Made by a program: the position numbers and the translations under genes. Positions 29,847 through 39,239 of a DNA stretch of 64,000 nt are shown here, piece by piece. The stretch comes from Serratia quinivorans (GTDB lineage Bacteria > Pseudomonadota > Gammaproteobacteria > Enterobacterales > Enterobacteriaceae), in the NCBI GenBank assembly GCA_900457075.1, contig UGYN01000002.1:1612001-1676000 (forward strand), read 5' to 3'. How positions within the stretch are numbered: position 1 is the first letter of the stretch; each line of letters starts with the position of its first letter. Under the pieces are notes generated by a model that saw only the letters and a program-made list of their open reading frames with translations, had not been told where the DNA came from and did not search any database.

Positions 29847-31409
29847 TCACTTAAGCAGTTTATCCAACTGATTAATATCGTCATTATTATGCAGATGCGG
29901 CACTTTCCAACCGTGCTGGTCATAGTCGGACAGGCATTTGTCGACCATCTCCATCATCTTGCCCATGGTGCCGGATCCCTGCGCCTGACGCAGGCATTGC
30001 AGGCGGATCTCGTCCTGACTGCCGGCATAGTTGATTTCATACAGTTCGTGACGGCCACCGAACTCACTGCCGATCGCATCCCACATCAGTTTGAGGATCT
30101 TGATGCGCTCGACGTGATCCATCCCGTTGGATCCGCGCACATAGCGGGACAGATATTTGTCGATTTCCGGGTTATTCATGTCGCGCACGCTGGACGGCAG
30201 GTAAATCAGGCCGCTGGTGACGTTCTTTTCGATGATGTTCTTCACCTTGGCGTAGGCCATCGGCGCCATCACGCGATAAGTCTGCAGCGCGGCGGAATCC
30301 GGTAAATAGGCGCCGTTTTCCCACTTGGTGGCCTCGGCGCACATCGCATCGGTCAGCGACCAGAACAGATTGCGCCAGGCCACCACTTCGCCGAGATCGG
30401 CCTGAACGCCACGGAACTCCAGCACGCCGGTACAGGCCAGGCTCTTTTGCAGCAGCGCGGTAATAAAGTCCATCTTCACCGCCAGACGAACGCAGGCCTG
30501 CAGCGGGAACAGCCGGGCGAAGCCGCCCTCGGTGCTCCAGCGGCGGCAGCGATCGAAATCGCGGTAGATCAGCACGTTTTCCCATGGGATCAACACATGA
30601 TCCATAATCAGGATCGCATCGTTCTCATCAAAACGGCTCGAAAGCGGATAATCGAATGGCGATCCGGTGGCACCGGCAACCAGTTCATAAGAGGCGCGAG
30701 AGATCAACTTCACCCCTTCGGCGTCCATCGGTGCAACAAACATCAGCGCAAAGTCCGGGTTGTCGCCCATCACCTGGGCCGAGCCGAAGCCGATAAAGTT
30801 GTAGTGGGTCAGCGCCGAGTTGGTTGCGACCACCTTGGCACCGCTGACGATAATGCCGGCGTCGGTTTCCTTTTCCACCTGAATAAATACGTCTTTCACT
30901 TCGTTGACCGGCTTGTGACGGTCGATCGGCGGGTTGACGATGGCGTGGTTAAAGTACAGACCGGTTTCCTGAATGCGTTTGTACCAGTGGCGCGCGTTAT
31001 CAGCGAACTGGCCGTAAAACTCCGGGTTAGCGCCCAACGCAGATCCGAAGGCCGCCTTGTAGTCCGGGGTGCGTCCCATCCAGCCGTAGCTCTGACGCGA
31101 CCAGTCGGCGATGGCGTCACGCTGCTGACGCAACTCATCCGGGCTGCGGGCGTAACGGAAGAATTTGTGGGTATAGCCGCCGCTGCCGGTATCGGTGCCC
31201 CAGCACAGACGGTCCTGGCTAACCGGATCGTGCAACGCGTCGTACAACTGGCCGACCGAGGCCGCTGCGTTGCGGAATGCCGGATGAGTGGTAACGTCCT
31301 TCACCCGCTCGCCATAGATATAAATTTCGCGGCCGTCCTGCAAACTCTTCAGGTATTCGTCACCGGTGAACGGGCGTTTGTTGTCAGCACGAAAGTCTTC
31401 AGGTTTCAT
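29847..31409 (-). CDS. hpaB: 4-hydroxyphenylacetate 3-monooxygenase oxygenase component
   Basis: 520 residues, the usual length. FADH2-dependent hydroxylation of 4-hydroxyphenylacetate to 3,4-dihydroxyphenylacetate. Begins MKPEDFRADNKRPFTGDEYLKSLQDGREIYIYGERVKDVTTHPAFRN, the family's N terminus. Later come DHVLIPWENVLIYRD and the C-terminal YEINYAGSQDEIRLQCLRQAQGSG. With hpaC it follows hpaA after 179 bases, which fits the separate HpaA-dependent promoter known in E. coli. Confidence 0.97.
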   Translation of the reverse strand: MKPEDFRADNKRPFTGDEYLKSLQDGREIYIYGERVKDVTTHPAFRNAAASVGQLYDALHDPVSQDRLCWGTDTGSGGYTHKFFRYARSPDELRQQRDAIADWSRQSYGWMGRTPDYKAAFGSALGANPEFYGQFADNARHWYKRIQETGLYFNHAIVNPPIDRHKPVNEVKDVFIQVEKETDAGIIVSGAKVVATNSALTHYNFIGFGSAQVMGDNPDFALMFVAPMDAEGVKLISRASYELVAGATGSPFDYPLSSRFDENDAILIMDHVLIPWENVLIYRDFDRCRRWSTEGGFARLFPLQACVRLAVKMDFITALLQKSLACTGVLEFRGVQADLGEVVAWRNLFWSLTDAMCAEATKWENGAYLPDSAALQTYRVMAPMAYAKVKNIIEKNVTSGLIYLPSSVRDMNNPEIDKYLSRYVRGSNGMDHVERIKILKLMWDAIGSEFGGRHELYEINYAGSQDEIRLQCLRQAQGSGTMGKMMEMVDKCLSDYDQHGWKVPHLHNNDDINQLDKLLK

Positions 31410-31588
31410 TTAAGTCTTCCTCGTAATCGGCATTTTATGGGCCGTGGATCCGGCCACTTGTTAAAATAATGTTTTCTTTTGGTTGCTTAATTGAAGCCCC
31501 CAACGCCGATTTCGAGAAGAGACTTTTGCGGCAATCGCCGGTACTTTTCAGGCAGCTTTGCCACTATCGCTGCAAACTGTGATCCAGC

Positions 31589-32485
31589 TTACGAAAGGGA
31601 GTGTTGTGCGGCGCGGTAGCTCGAAGGGGAACAGCCTTCCAGCCGATTGAAAAAACGGGCGAAATAAGCCGGATCCTTAAAACCGAGGCTATAAGCGGTT
31701 TCATGCACCGTGCAGGCACTGAACAGCAGCATGCGTTTGGCTTCACGCAGCAGGCGATCGAATATCAGTCGTTTGGGGGGCTGATTGGCGAAACGCCGAC
31801 ACAGATCATTGAGCCGTGACTCGGTGACCCCCAGCGCCTGGGCATAGTCCGGCACCGGCAGGTGATCGCGGAAGCGCTCGTCCACCATCTTGTTGAAACG
31901 TTGGAATAATTTCAGCTCGCCGCGCACCCCACTGGCGGCAGAGTCCTCCAGCGACGCATTGCGTAACAGCAGGGTGAACACCGCCTGCGCCAGCAGCGCC
32001 AGCGTCTGTTCGCGACCGGCCAGGCGCTGGCTGAATTCGCGGCGGATCAGTGCCCAGTAATGGCTGAGCGCCGTCAGCTCTTGCGGCACATCTGCCATCG
32101 ACAGGCAAATACCCGGCATGTCCAGCGCCAGGTTGCTACCGGGGTACAGCCGTTCCAGCAGCGGCCAGATCAGCTCCTGACGTACCGTCAGCACGTGGCC
32201 ATCACTGTCCGGCTCGGTGAAGAACGCATGCGGCACCGAGGGTGGCGTCAGGATAAACAGCGGCGCCTGCACCGAATAGTGCTGTGAGTCCAACTGCAGC
32301 TCAATCTTGCCGGTCTCCAGAAAGTGCACCTGGAAGTAACGATCGTGCCAGTGCACCTGCATATCGCGGCCAAAAAAGGCCGCCAGCCCGGCAAAGGTTT
32401 CGTAATGCACTTCATCGGTGGCATAACGCGCATCGTACTCTTTGCAGATATCGATATTGGCGATAAAACCGGTACTTTTCTGCAT
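31589..32485 (-). CDS. hpaA: HpaA, AraC-family activator of hpaBC
   Basis: 298 residues. N-terminal cupin-like sensor (HYETFAGLAAFFGRDMQVHWHDRYFQVHFLETGKIEL) and C-terminal double AraC HTH (about 195-295; YAQALGVTESRLNDLCRRFANQPPKRLIFDRLLREAKRMLLFS, ending ETAYSLGFKDPAYFARFFNRLEGCSPSSYR). Known in E. coli to activate hpaBC with 4-HPA and related aromatics as inducers. Sits between hpaX and hpaB as in E. coli. Confidence 0.95.
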   Translation of the reverse strand: MQKSTGFIANIDICKEYDARYATDEVHYETFAGLAAFFGRDMQVHWHDRYFQVHFLETGKIELQLDSQHYSVQAPLFILTPPSVPHAFFTEPDSDGHVLTVRQELIWPLLERLYPGSNLALDMPGICLSMADVPQELTALSHYWALIRREFSQRLAGREQTLALLAQAVFTLLLRNASLEDSAASGVRGELKLFQRFNKMVDERFRDHLPVPDYAQALGVTESRLNDLCRRFANQPPKRLIFDRLLREAKRMLLFSACTVHETAYSLGFKDPAYFARFFNRLEGCSPSSYRAAQHSLS

Positions 32486-32510
32486 CTATTGACCTCATTC
32501 CTCCGGTAAG

Positions 32511-32530
32511 GGGCGCCACATGCCGCGCCC
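32511..32530 (-). terminator. Small GC hairpin between hpaX and hpaA
   Basis: GGGCGC-cacatgcc-GCGCCC, 6-bp stem without U tract, 14 bases past the hpaX stop. A possible attenuator or RNA-end element separating hpaX from hpaA. Confidence 0.4.
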
Positions 32531-32544
32531 GTAACCTATCCCCA

Positions 32545-33915
32545 TTATGGCGTGGCCCGCGGCCGCGAACCCTGCATCGGAATACGCCAGACGATCAGCG
32601 CACCCAGGATCAACAGCCCCGCAACGAAATACAGCCCGGAGTTAAAGCTGCCGGTCAGATCCTTAAACCAGCCAATCAATAGCGGGCTGACCGCCGAACC
32701 TATATTGCCGGTGGCGTTGATCACCGCGATCCCGATCGCCCGCGCCTCCAGGCTGATCGACTGATCCGGCGTGGTCCAGAAGATCGCCATAGCGGTGAAC
32801 GAGCCTACCGACGCCATAACTATCCCCAGCAGCTGGATCATGCTGTGATCGGTAGCCGAGGCCAGCAGCCAACCGGCGGCGGCAAACAGGTACGGCAGTG
32901 CGGTGTGATGTTTTCGCTCCTGTAACCTATCCGAGCGTTTGCTCCACCAGATCATCCCGGCGATAGTGCAGATCTGCGGGATCGCCGCCAGAATGCCGAT
33001 CACAATGTTGCTGCTGCCCTGGTTGAAGCTCTGCAGGATCTGCGGCGTCCAGATGTTAATGGCGCTCAGGGTATTGGTCAGGCAGAAATAGGCCAGCGTG
33101 TACATCAGCACAATCGGCGTGAAGATTTCCCGCCACAGGTTACGCTGCTGCATCGCCCGGTGGCTGCCTGGCCCATTGGGCTGCACCAGTTGCAGTTTGT
33201 CGGCGTCCATCATCGCTTTCAGACTGGTTTTTTCTTCGTCGGTCAGCCATTTGGCCTTGGCTGGGGTATCGTCCAGATAGAACCACACCACCACACCCAA
33301 CAGCACCGAAGGAATGCCCTCTATCAGGAACAGCCATTGCCAGCCCTTGAGGTTCATCAATCCGTCCAGCGCCAGAATATAGCCGGACACCAGCGAGCCA
33401 ATCGCCATGGTCACCGGCATGGCGATCATAAACAGCGCGTTGGCCCTGGCGCGGTAAAACGCCGGGAACCAGTAGGTGAGGTACACCAGAATACCCGGCA
33501 GGAAGCCGGCCTCGGTGATACCGACGATCATCCGCAGCACATACAGACTGGTTGGCCCGGTGGCGAACAGGGTGCAGGTGGAGGCGATGCCCCACAGCAC
33601 CATGATGGTGGCGATCCAGCGCCGCGCCCCGACAATCCCCAGCATGATATTGCTCGGGATACCGAAAATCACGTAGGTGACGTAGAACAGGGTCGCTGCC
33701 AGACCGAACATGGTCGAACTGAGACCGAGATCCTTGCCCATCGTTAGCCCGGCGAAACCGATATTGATGCGGTCGAGGAAAGAGAAAACAAACAGTACAA
33801 ACAGGAAAATAATCAGTCGCCGAAATAACTTTTTAATCACCGATTGTTCGGTGGCGGTTAACGCTTTATGTTGCTGCGCCGGGTTGACCGGCGGCAGCGA
33901 ATCGACGTTGCTCAT
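32545..33915 (-). CDS. hpaX: 4-hydroxyphenylacetate permease (MFS, ACS family)
   Basis: 456 residues, 12 predicted membrane segments, anion:cation symporter subfamily (FSFLDRINIGFAGLTMGKDLGLSSTMFGLAATLFYVTYVIFGIPSN; ITEAGFLPGILVYLTYWFP). It matches the HpaX place between hpaI and hpaA. Imports 4-HPA and related hydroxyphenylacetates by proton symport. Confidence 0.95.
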   Translation of the reverse strand: MSNVDSLPPVNPAQQHKALTATEQSVIKKLFRRLIIFLFVLFVFSFLDRINIGFAGLTMGKDLGLSSTMFGLAATLFYVTYVIFGIPSNIMLGIVGARRWIATIMVLWGIASTCTLFATGPTSLYVLRMIVGITEAGFLPGILVYLTYWFPAFYRARANALFMIAMPVTMAIGSLVSGYILALDGLMNLKGWQWLFLIEGIPSVLLGVVVWFYLDDTPAKAKWLTDEEKTSLKAMMDADKLQLVQPNGPGSHRAMQQRNLWREIFTPIVLMYTLAYFCLTNTLSAINIWTPQILQSFNQGSSNIVIGILAAIPQICTIAGMIWWSKRSDRLQERKHHTALPYLFAAAGWLLASATDHSMIQLLGIVMASVGSFTAMAIFWTTPDQSISLEARAIGIAVINATGNIGSAVSPLLIGWFKDLTGSFNSGLYFVAGLLILGALIVWRIPMQGSRPRATP

Positions 33916-33945
33916 GGTGTCTCCAGTAAGATTGCGTCCTGCAAC

Positions 33946-34740
33946 CTAATAAACGCCCGGGGATTGCTCGGGAGGCTGTTGCTGCTTAAAGCGACCGGCC
34001 AGGGACTCCGCCGCCCGCGCCAACAGGGTGGTATCCACCCCTACCGCGACAAACAGCGCGCCGGACGCCAGGTAATGCTGCGCCAGCACAGGATTGGCGG
34101 TCAGAATGCCCGGCGCCTTGCCGGCAGCGCTGATGCGCGCAATGGCATCATCGATGGTGCGTTGCACCTCCGGTTGTTGCGGATTACCGGCATACCCCAT
34201 GTCGGCACTGAGATCCGCCGGGCCGATAAACACCCCGTCGACGCCTTCCACCTGCAGGATCTCATCCAGGTTTTTCACCGCCTCGCGGGTTTCGATCTGC
34301 ACCAATACGCACATCTGCGCATCGGCCTGTTGCAGATAATCCGGTACCCTATTCCAGCGCGACGCACGCGCCAATGCACTGCCGACTCCGCGTATCCCAT
34401 GCGGCGGATAACGGGTGGCACGCACCGCTTCACGCGCCTGCCCGGCGTTTTGAATCATTGGGATCAGCAGCGTCTGGGCACCGACGTCCAACAGTTGCTT
34501 AATCATCACCGCGTCGTTCCACGCCGGGCGTACCACCGGTTGGCTCGGATAAGGCGCAATCGCCTGCAACTGGCCCAGCACCGTTTGGACGTTGTTGGGC
34601 GCATGCTCGCCGTCGATCAGCAGCCAGTCAAAGCCGGAGCCGGCCAACAGTTCTGCACTGTAGCTACTGCATAGCCCCAGCCACAGGCCGATCTGCGGGC
34701 GTTTTTCCTGCAGCGCCTGCTTGAAAGCGTTGGTTAACAT
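33946..34740 (-). CDS. hpaI: 4-hydroxy-2-oxoheptanedioate aldolase
   Basis: 264 residues. Class II pyruvate aldolase that splits 4-hydroxy-2-oxoheptanedioate into pyruvate and succinate semialdehyde, the last step of the pathway. Conserved motifs: [58 protein letters not shown] and [15 protein letters not shown] followed by [17 protein letters not shown]. Separated from hpaH by about 200 bases of repeat array, unlike the tight spacing of the other hpa genes. Confidence 0.96.
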   Translation of the reverse strand: MLTNAFKQALQEKRPQIGLWLGLCSSYSAELLAGSGFDWLLIDGEHAPNNVQTVLGQLQAIAPYPSQPVVRPAWNDAVMIKQLLDVGAQTLLIPMIQNAGQAREAVRATRYPPHGIRGVGSALARASRWNRVPDYLQQADAQMCVLVQIETREAVKNLDEILQVEGVDGVFIGPADLSADMGYAGNPQQPEVQRTIDDAIARISAAGKAPGILTANPVLAQHYLASGALFVAVGVDTTLLARAAESLAGRFKQQQPPEQSPGVY

Positions 34741-34761
34741 GATGTTCTCCTTGGTGTTTTC

Positions 34762-34940
34762 CCCTCACCCCGGCCCTCTCCCAAAGGAGAGGGAGTAAAC
34801 CGGCTCGATCGATCCCCTCTCCCTCTGGGAGAGGGAGTAAACCGGCTCGATTGATCCCCTCTCCCAATGGAAAGGGAGTAAACCGCCTCGATCCCACTCG
34901 ATCTATCCCCTCTCCCTCTGGGAGAGGGCTAGGGTGAGGG
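34762..34940. repeat. Expanded CCCTCTCCC/GGGAGAGGG hairpin array inside the hpa operon
   Basis: Four palindromic units start at 34774, 34815, 34857 and 34908 (CCCTCTCCC, short loop, GGGAGAGGG or a variant), separated by GAGTAAACCGGCTCGATCGATC-like spacers. Period is 41-42 bases for the first three and 51 for the last. The array is bracketed by CCCTCACCC (34762-34770) and GGGTGAGGG (34932-34940). The outer frame is a hairpin repeat seen between genes in many gammaproteobacteria; here its inner part has been multiplied. Translating it gives only a proline/glutamate-rich pseudo-peptide. Confidence 0.85.
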
Positions 34941-34946
34941 AGGAAA

Positions 34947-35750
34947 TCAAACAAAACGGCAGCTAATGCAGCCCATCGGGCCGTAATCGGCATGGAAGGT
35001 ATCGCCACGTCGTGCGGCTACCGGCCGGGTAAAGGAGCCGCCGAGGATCACCTGTCCGGCTTCCAGCTCCACGTCATACGGGAACAGCTTATTGGCCAAC
35101 CAGGCCACGCCGTTGGCCGGATGGTTCAACACCGCTGCCGCCACGCCGGATTCTTCGATCACCCCGTTTCGGTACAGCAGCGCACTGATCCAGCGCAGAT
35201 CCAGCGCATCCGGTTTGATCGGCCGACCGCCCATCACCACGCCGGCATTGGCGGCGTTATCAGAGATAGTGTCGAACACCTTGCGCGGACGCTGAGTTTC
35301 CGGATCGACGTTATGGCTGCGCGCATCGATGATTTCCAGAGCCGGGATGATGTAATCGGTAGCGTTGTAAACGTCGAACAGCGTGCAGTTCGGTCCGCGC
35401 AGCGGTTTGGCCAGCACAAATGCCAGTTCAACCTCGACGCGCGGCACGATAAAGCGATCGATCGGAATATCACTGCCGTCGTTGAAAAACATGTCGTCCA
35501 GCAGCGCGCCAAAATCCGGCTCAGTGATTTGCGAACTGACCTGCATGGCGCGTGACGTCAGGCCGATTTTATGGCCCTTCAGCGTGCGGCCCTCGGCGAT
35601 TTTCAGCGCTACCCACTGCCGCTGAATGGCGTAAGCATCTTCAATAGTGATCTCGGGATGATCCAGCGACAGCGCGCGGATCTGCTCGCGGTTCTGCTCC
35701 GCCTGATGCAAACGCTGCACGGCACGGCTCACCAGCTCTTTATTCAACAT
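34947..35750 (-). CDS. hpaH: 2-oxo-hept-4-ene-1,7-dioate hydratase
   Basis: 267 residues, FAH/MhpD-like hydratase: [45 protein letters not shown] (acidic metal ligands), [25 protein letters not shown] and [13 protein letters not shown] at the end. Hydrates the product of HpaG before cleavage by HpaI. ATG at 35748-35750 ([14 protein letters not shown]), 10 bases after the hpaF stop; the frame's longer opening runs into hpaF and was rejected. Confidence 0.96.
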   Translation of the reverse strand: MLNKELVSRAVQRLHQAEQNREQIRALSLDHPEITIEDAYAIQRQWVALKIAEGRTLKGHKIGLTSRAMQVSSQITEPDFGALLDDMFFNDGSDIPIDRFIVPRVEVELAFVLAKPLRGPNCTLFDVYNATDYIIPALEIIDARSHNVDPETQRPRKVFDTISDNAANAGVVMGGRPIKPDALDLRWISALLYRNGVIEESGVAAAVLNHPANGVAWLANKLFPYDVELEAGQVILGGSFTRPVAARRGDTFHADYGPMGCISCRFV

Positions 35751-35760
35751 GGACGGCCCC

Positions 35761-36147
35761 TTACTCTTTACGAAATAGTGCGTGGACATTGTTTTGCTTG
35801 TAGTTCAGCACCGGATCCAACTCTTCCATGGTGAACGACAGCGCCAGATAGCGGCTGGCCATCAGTTCAGCGAAGTGCTCGGTGATCAGGTTGAACAGCA
35901 TCGCCCCGACCTGTTCACGGCTTTCCAGACTGCGCCCGTGGCCGATCTTCAATGTCATATGCACAAAAGCGTAGTCCCGCTGGCCGTCGGCCATCTGCCA
36001 GGTATCGAGCCAGATGGCACGGCTGCGCACCCCGGCCAGTGGGAAAATGCCGGTGTCCGCCAGTGCCTGATTGACCCTGGCAAACAGCGCGGGCAAATCC
36101 GCCTCGTGGCGGATGTTGTCGGTACATTCAGCGTAAAAATGGGGCAT
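35761..36147 (-). CDS. hpaF: 5-carboxymethyl-2-hydroxymuconate delta-isomerase
   Basis: 128 residues, tautomerase/MIF-like CHMI fold; starts [19 protein letters not shown] with the catalytic proline next to the initiator. Isomerises CHM to the 2-oxo form. Conserved end [23 protein letters not shown]. Nine bases after hpaD. Confidence 0.96.
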   Translation of the reverse strand: MPHFYAECTDNIRHEADLPALFARVNQALADTGIFPLAGVRSRAIWLDTWQMADGQRDYAFVHMTLKIGHGRSLESREQVGAMLFNLITEHFAELMASRYLALSFTMEELDPVLNYKQNNVHALFRKE

Positions 36148-36156
36148 GGAGACTCC

Positions 36157-37014
36157 TCAGGCTTCGGCCGGCAGCGGGAAGATGGCGTTGACTTGCCCGG
36201 TGCCGGAACTGGCAAACAGCGGGGTAACAAACTCCACCTTGCCGTCATATTTGTCCCAGCCCAGCAGGCCGAGCAGCATCACGGTGTCATGCATGTTGCC
36301 CTCGCCGTAGCAGTAGTCGGCGTACTCCGGCAGCATTTCGCAAAACTCGCGAAAGCGCCCTTCCTCCCACAGCTTGACCACCCGTTCGTCCATCTGCTGG
36401 TCAAACTGACGGGTGTAGCTGTTCATACCTTCTTCGGCACGCTGGTCGTCGATGAAACGGTGTGAAAGCGAACCGCTGGCCAATACCGCCACCGTCCCGT
36501 CGTATTTCTCAATCGCGGTTTTGATCGCCTCACCTAACCGACGACTGTCGGCAAAGTCATGCACGGTGCAAAACGCCGAAATCGAGATCACTTTGAAATG
36601 TTTGTCGCTATTCATGTAGCGCATCGGCACCAGCGTGCCGTACTCCAGCTTCAGGCTTGGGATCTCATGCGCTTTGGCGCGTACCCCGAGTTTGCAGGCT
36701 TCAGCGGCAATCAACTGACCCAGGGCCGGGTTGCCTTCGTATTCGTAGGTCATGTCGCGGATGAAGTGCGGCAGTTCGTTGCTGGTATACAGCCCTTCGA
36801 AATGCGGGCTGCAATTGATGTGATAGGCGCTGTTCACCAACCAGTGGGTATCGAACACAATAATGGTGTCGACGCCCATTTCACGGCAGCGCGCGCTGAT
36901 CTCTTTATGACCGTCGATCGCCGCCTGGCGGCAACCATGGTTTTTTCCAGGCATTTCCGACAGATACATTGACGGCACATGAGTGATCTTTGCTGCTAAA
37001 GCCAATTTGCCCAT
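36157..37014 (-). CDS. hpaD: 3,4-dihydroxyphenylacetate 2,3-dioxygenase
   Basis: 285 residues, class III (LigB-type) extradiol dioxygenase. It opens the ring of homoprotocatechuate next to the hydroxyls, Fe(II)-dependent. Motifs: GKNHGCRQAAIDGHKEI, IIVFDTHWLVNS (metal histidine), LASGSLSHRFIDD (catalytic histidine region) and EMLPEYADYCYGEGNMHDTVML. Nine bases downstream of hpaE. Confidence 0.96.
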   Translation of the reverse strand: MGKLALAAKITHVPSMYLSEMPGKNHGCRQAAIDGHKEISARCREMGVDTIIVFDTHWLVNSAYHINCSPHFEGLYTSNELPHFIRDMTYEYEGNPALGQLIAAEACKLGVRAKAHEIPSLKLEYGTLVPMRYMNSDKHFKVISISAFCTVHDFADSRRLGEAIKTAIEKYDGTVAVLASGSLSHRFIDDQRAEEGMNSYTRQFDQQMDERVVKLWEEGRFREFCEMLPEYADYCYGEGNMHDTVMLLGLLGWDKYDGKVEFVTPLFASSGTGQVNAIFPLPAEA

Positions 37015-37023
37015 ATAACCCTC

Positions 37024-38478
37024 CTAGACGCCCCAACGTGGGATCGGGTGATCCCCCATGGAAATACACACGTTCTTCATCTCGGCGAACACTTCGAAAC
37101 TGTATTCCCCGCCTTCACGGCCGGTGCCGGACGATTTCACGCCGCCAAATGGCTGACGCAGATCGCGTACGTTTTGGGTGTTGACGAAAACCATGCCCGC
37201 TTCAATATTGCGAGCCAGACGCAACACCTTGCTCACATCCTGCGTCCAGATATACGACGCCAGGCCGTACTCCACGTCGTTGGCCATACGCAGGCCGTCT
37301 TCTTCTGATTTGAACGGCAGCAGGCAGGCCACCGGCCCGAAAATCTCCTCCTGCGCAATGCGCATCCGGTTGTCGACATCCGCCAGCACCGTCGGGCGCA
37401 GGAAGTTGCCGTGGCTCAGACCGGCCGGTTTATCCGGGCCGCCGGCCAATAGCGTCGCCCCTTCTTCCAGCCCCAGGCGGATATAGCCGGAGACTTTTTC
37501 CCAGTGCTGCGGGCTGATCAGCGCCCCGACCTGGGTATTGGGATCCTGCGGATCCCCCACCCGCAGGCGGTTGGCGCGCTCGGCGAAGCGTTTGACGAAT
37601 TCCGGGTAGATGCTCTCCTGAATAAAGATGCGCGAACCGGCGGTGCAGCGTTCACCGTTGATCGAGAAAATGGTGAACAACGCGGCATCCAGCGCACGTT
37701 CAATGTCGGCATCCTCAAAAATCAGCACCGGCGATTTACCGCCCAACTCCATGGAAAACTTCTTCAACCCGGCGCTTTCAATAATCCGGCGACCGGTAGC
37801 GGTGCCGCCGGTAAAGGACACGGCGCGCACGTCTTTATGGCGCACCAGAGCATCCCCGGCGGTAGCGCCGTAACCTTGCACCACGTTGAGCACCCCGGCC
37901 GGAATGCCGGCTTCCAGCGCCAGTTCACCCAGACGATCGGCCGTCAGCGGCGACAGCTCGGACATTTTCAGCACCGCGGTGTTGCCCAGCGCCAGGCAGG
38001 GCGCGGTTTTCCAGGTGGCGGTCATGAAAGGCACGTTCCACGGCGACACCAGCGCACACACCCCGACCGGCTGGATCAGCGTGTAGTTGAGCATCTTGTC
38101 GTCCACCGGGTAGGTGCGGCCATTCATCTGCTGACAGATCTCGGCGAAGAACTCAAAGTTGTGCGAGGCACGCGGGATCAGCACGTTTTTGGTTTGGTGG
38201 ATTGGCAGGCCGGTATCGGCGGTTTCCATCTCGGCGATCTGCGGCACGTTCTCGTCGATCAGTTCGCCCAGGCGACGCATCAGGCGCGCACGCTCTTTCA
38301 TTGGCGTATTGGCCCATTTCGGGAAAGCCGCCTTGGCGGCAGCCACCGCCTGCTCGATCTCCAGCTGTCCGCCGGACGCCACTTCCGCCAGCACCTCGCC
38401 GTTGGCCGGGTTGGTGGTGGTGAAGTACTCTTTGCTGGCTACGTTTTTACCGTTAATCCAATGGTTGATGGTTTTCAT
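37024..38478 (-). CDS. hpaE: 5-carboxymethyl-2-hydroxymuconate semialdehyde dehydrogenase
   Basis: 484 residues, NAD-dependent aldehyde dehydrogenase: SPWNVPFMTATWKTAPCLA, SFTGGTATGR, the catalytic glutamate in MELGGKSPVL and the catalytic cysteine in INGERCTAGSR. Oxidises the HpaD product to the dicarboxylate. Overlaps the end of hpaG2 by four bases (ATGA). Confidence 0.96.
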   Translation of the reverse strand: MKTINHWINGKNVASKEYFTTTNPANGEVLAEVASGGQLEIEQAVAAAKAAFPKWANTPMKERARLMRRLGELIDENVPQIAEMETADTGLPIHQTKNVLIPRASHNFEFFAEICQQMNGRTYPVDDKMLNYTLIQPVGVCALVSPWNVPFMTATWKTAPCLALGNTAVLKMSELSPLTADRLGELALEAGIPAGVLNVVQGYGATAGDALVRHKDVRAVSFTGGTATGRRIIESAGLKKFSMELGGKSPVLIFEDADIERALDAALFTIFSINGERCTAGSRIFIQESIYPEFVKRFAERANRLRVGDPQDPNTQVGALISPQHWEKVSGYIRLGLEEGATLLAGGPDKPAGLSHGNFLRPTVLADVDNRMRIAQEEIFGPVACLLPFKSEEDGLRMANDVEYGLASYIWTQDVSKVLRLARNIEAGMVFVNTQNVRDLRQPFGGVKSSGTGREGGEYSFEVFAEMKNVCISMGDHPIPRWGV

Positions 38479-39239
38479 CGCAGGCTTTCCTCGTAATCTT
38501 TTTCACTGATGATGTGGTTAACCAAACGGCCAATGCCCTCGATCTCCACCACCACTTCGTCCCCCGGCTGCACGTCGGCCAACCCTTTCGGCGTGCCGGT
38601 GGCGATCATGTCGCCCGGCTGCAGCGTCATAAATTCGCTCAGGTAACTGATCAAATAGGGGATATCAAAAATCATGTCGCCGGTGCTGCCGCGCTGGCGC
38701 AGCTCACCGTTGACGTAAGTGCTGAGCGCCAGACGGTGCGGATCGGCGATATCATCGCGATCGACGATGTACGGCCCAATCGGCGTCAGGGTGTCGCGGC
38801 TTTTCACCCGCAGGTTCGGGCGGTAATAATTTTCCAGATAGTCGCGGATGGCGTAGTCGTTACACAGGGTGTAACCCGCCACGTAGTCCATGGCGTTCTC
38901 ACGGCTGACGTTGCGTGCCGTTTTGCCGATCACCGCCACCAGCTCGGCTTCGTAGTGCATATACTCGACGTCGGCCGGGCGCACCGACACCTGACGGTGG
39001 CCGGACAGGGTGTTGGGGGCCTTCAGGAACACCAGCGGTTCTTCCGGCGCCTTGAATTCCAGTTCGCTGGCATGGTCGGCATAGTTCAGGCCCAGGGCAA
39101 ATACCGTGCCCTGCGCCGGTGGCAACCATTCGACGTCCAGTTCATTGAGCACGCTGCCGTCCGGCAGGGTGACACGCAGTTGCTGATCAACGCTGACGTT
39201 AAAGATTTGGCCGTGATGGCGAATACGGGCGTGTTTCAT
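38475..39239 (-). CDS. hpaG2: HpaG2, OPET decarboxylase / HHDD isomerase C-terminal half
   Basis: 254 residues, FAH family: FALGLNYADHASELEFKAPEEPLVFLKAPNTLSG, YEAELVAVIGKTAR (metal ligands), GYTLCNDYAIRDYLENYYRPNLRVKSRD and PGDMIATGTPKGL. In E. coli the two FAH halves are one fused HpaG. Here they are two genes joined by a four-base overlap with hpaG1 upstream and hpaE downstream. Confidence 0.94.
   Translation of the reverse strand: MKHARIRHHGQIFNVSVDQQLRVTLPDGSVLNELDVEWLPPAQGTVFALGLNYADHASELEFKAPEEPLVFLKAPNTLSGHRQVSVRPADVEYMHYEAELVAVIGKTARNVSRENAMDYVAGYTLCNDYAIRDYLENYYRPNLRVKSRDTLTPIGPYIVDRDDIADPHRLALSTYVNGELRQRGSTGDMIFDIPYLISYLSEFMTLQPGDMIATGTPKGLADVQPGDEVVVEIEGIGRLVNHIISEKDYEESLR

Noticed and set aside
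34762..34940. Array considered as a CRISPR
   Set aside because: Units are palindromes separated by near-identical spacers, with no cas genes.
34664..35008. 114-codon frame rich in LPEGEG-type repeats
   Set aside because: Translation of the tandem hairpin array; overlaps hpaI and hpaH.
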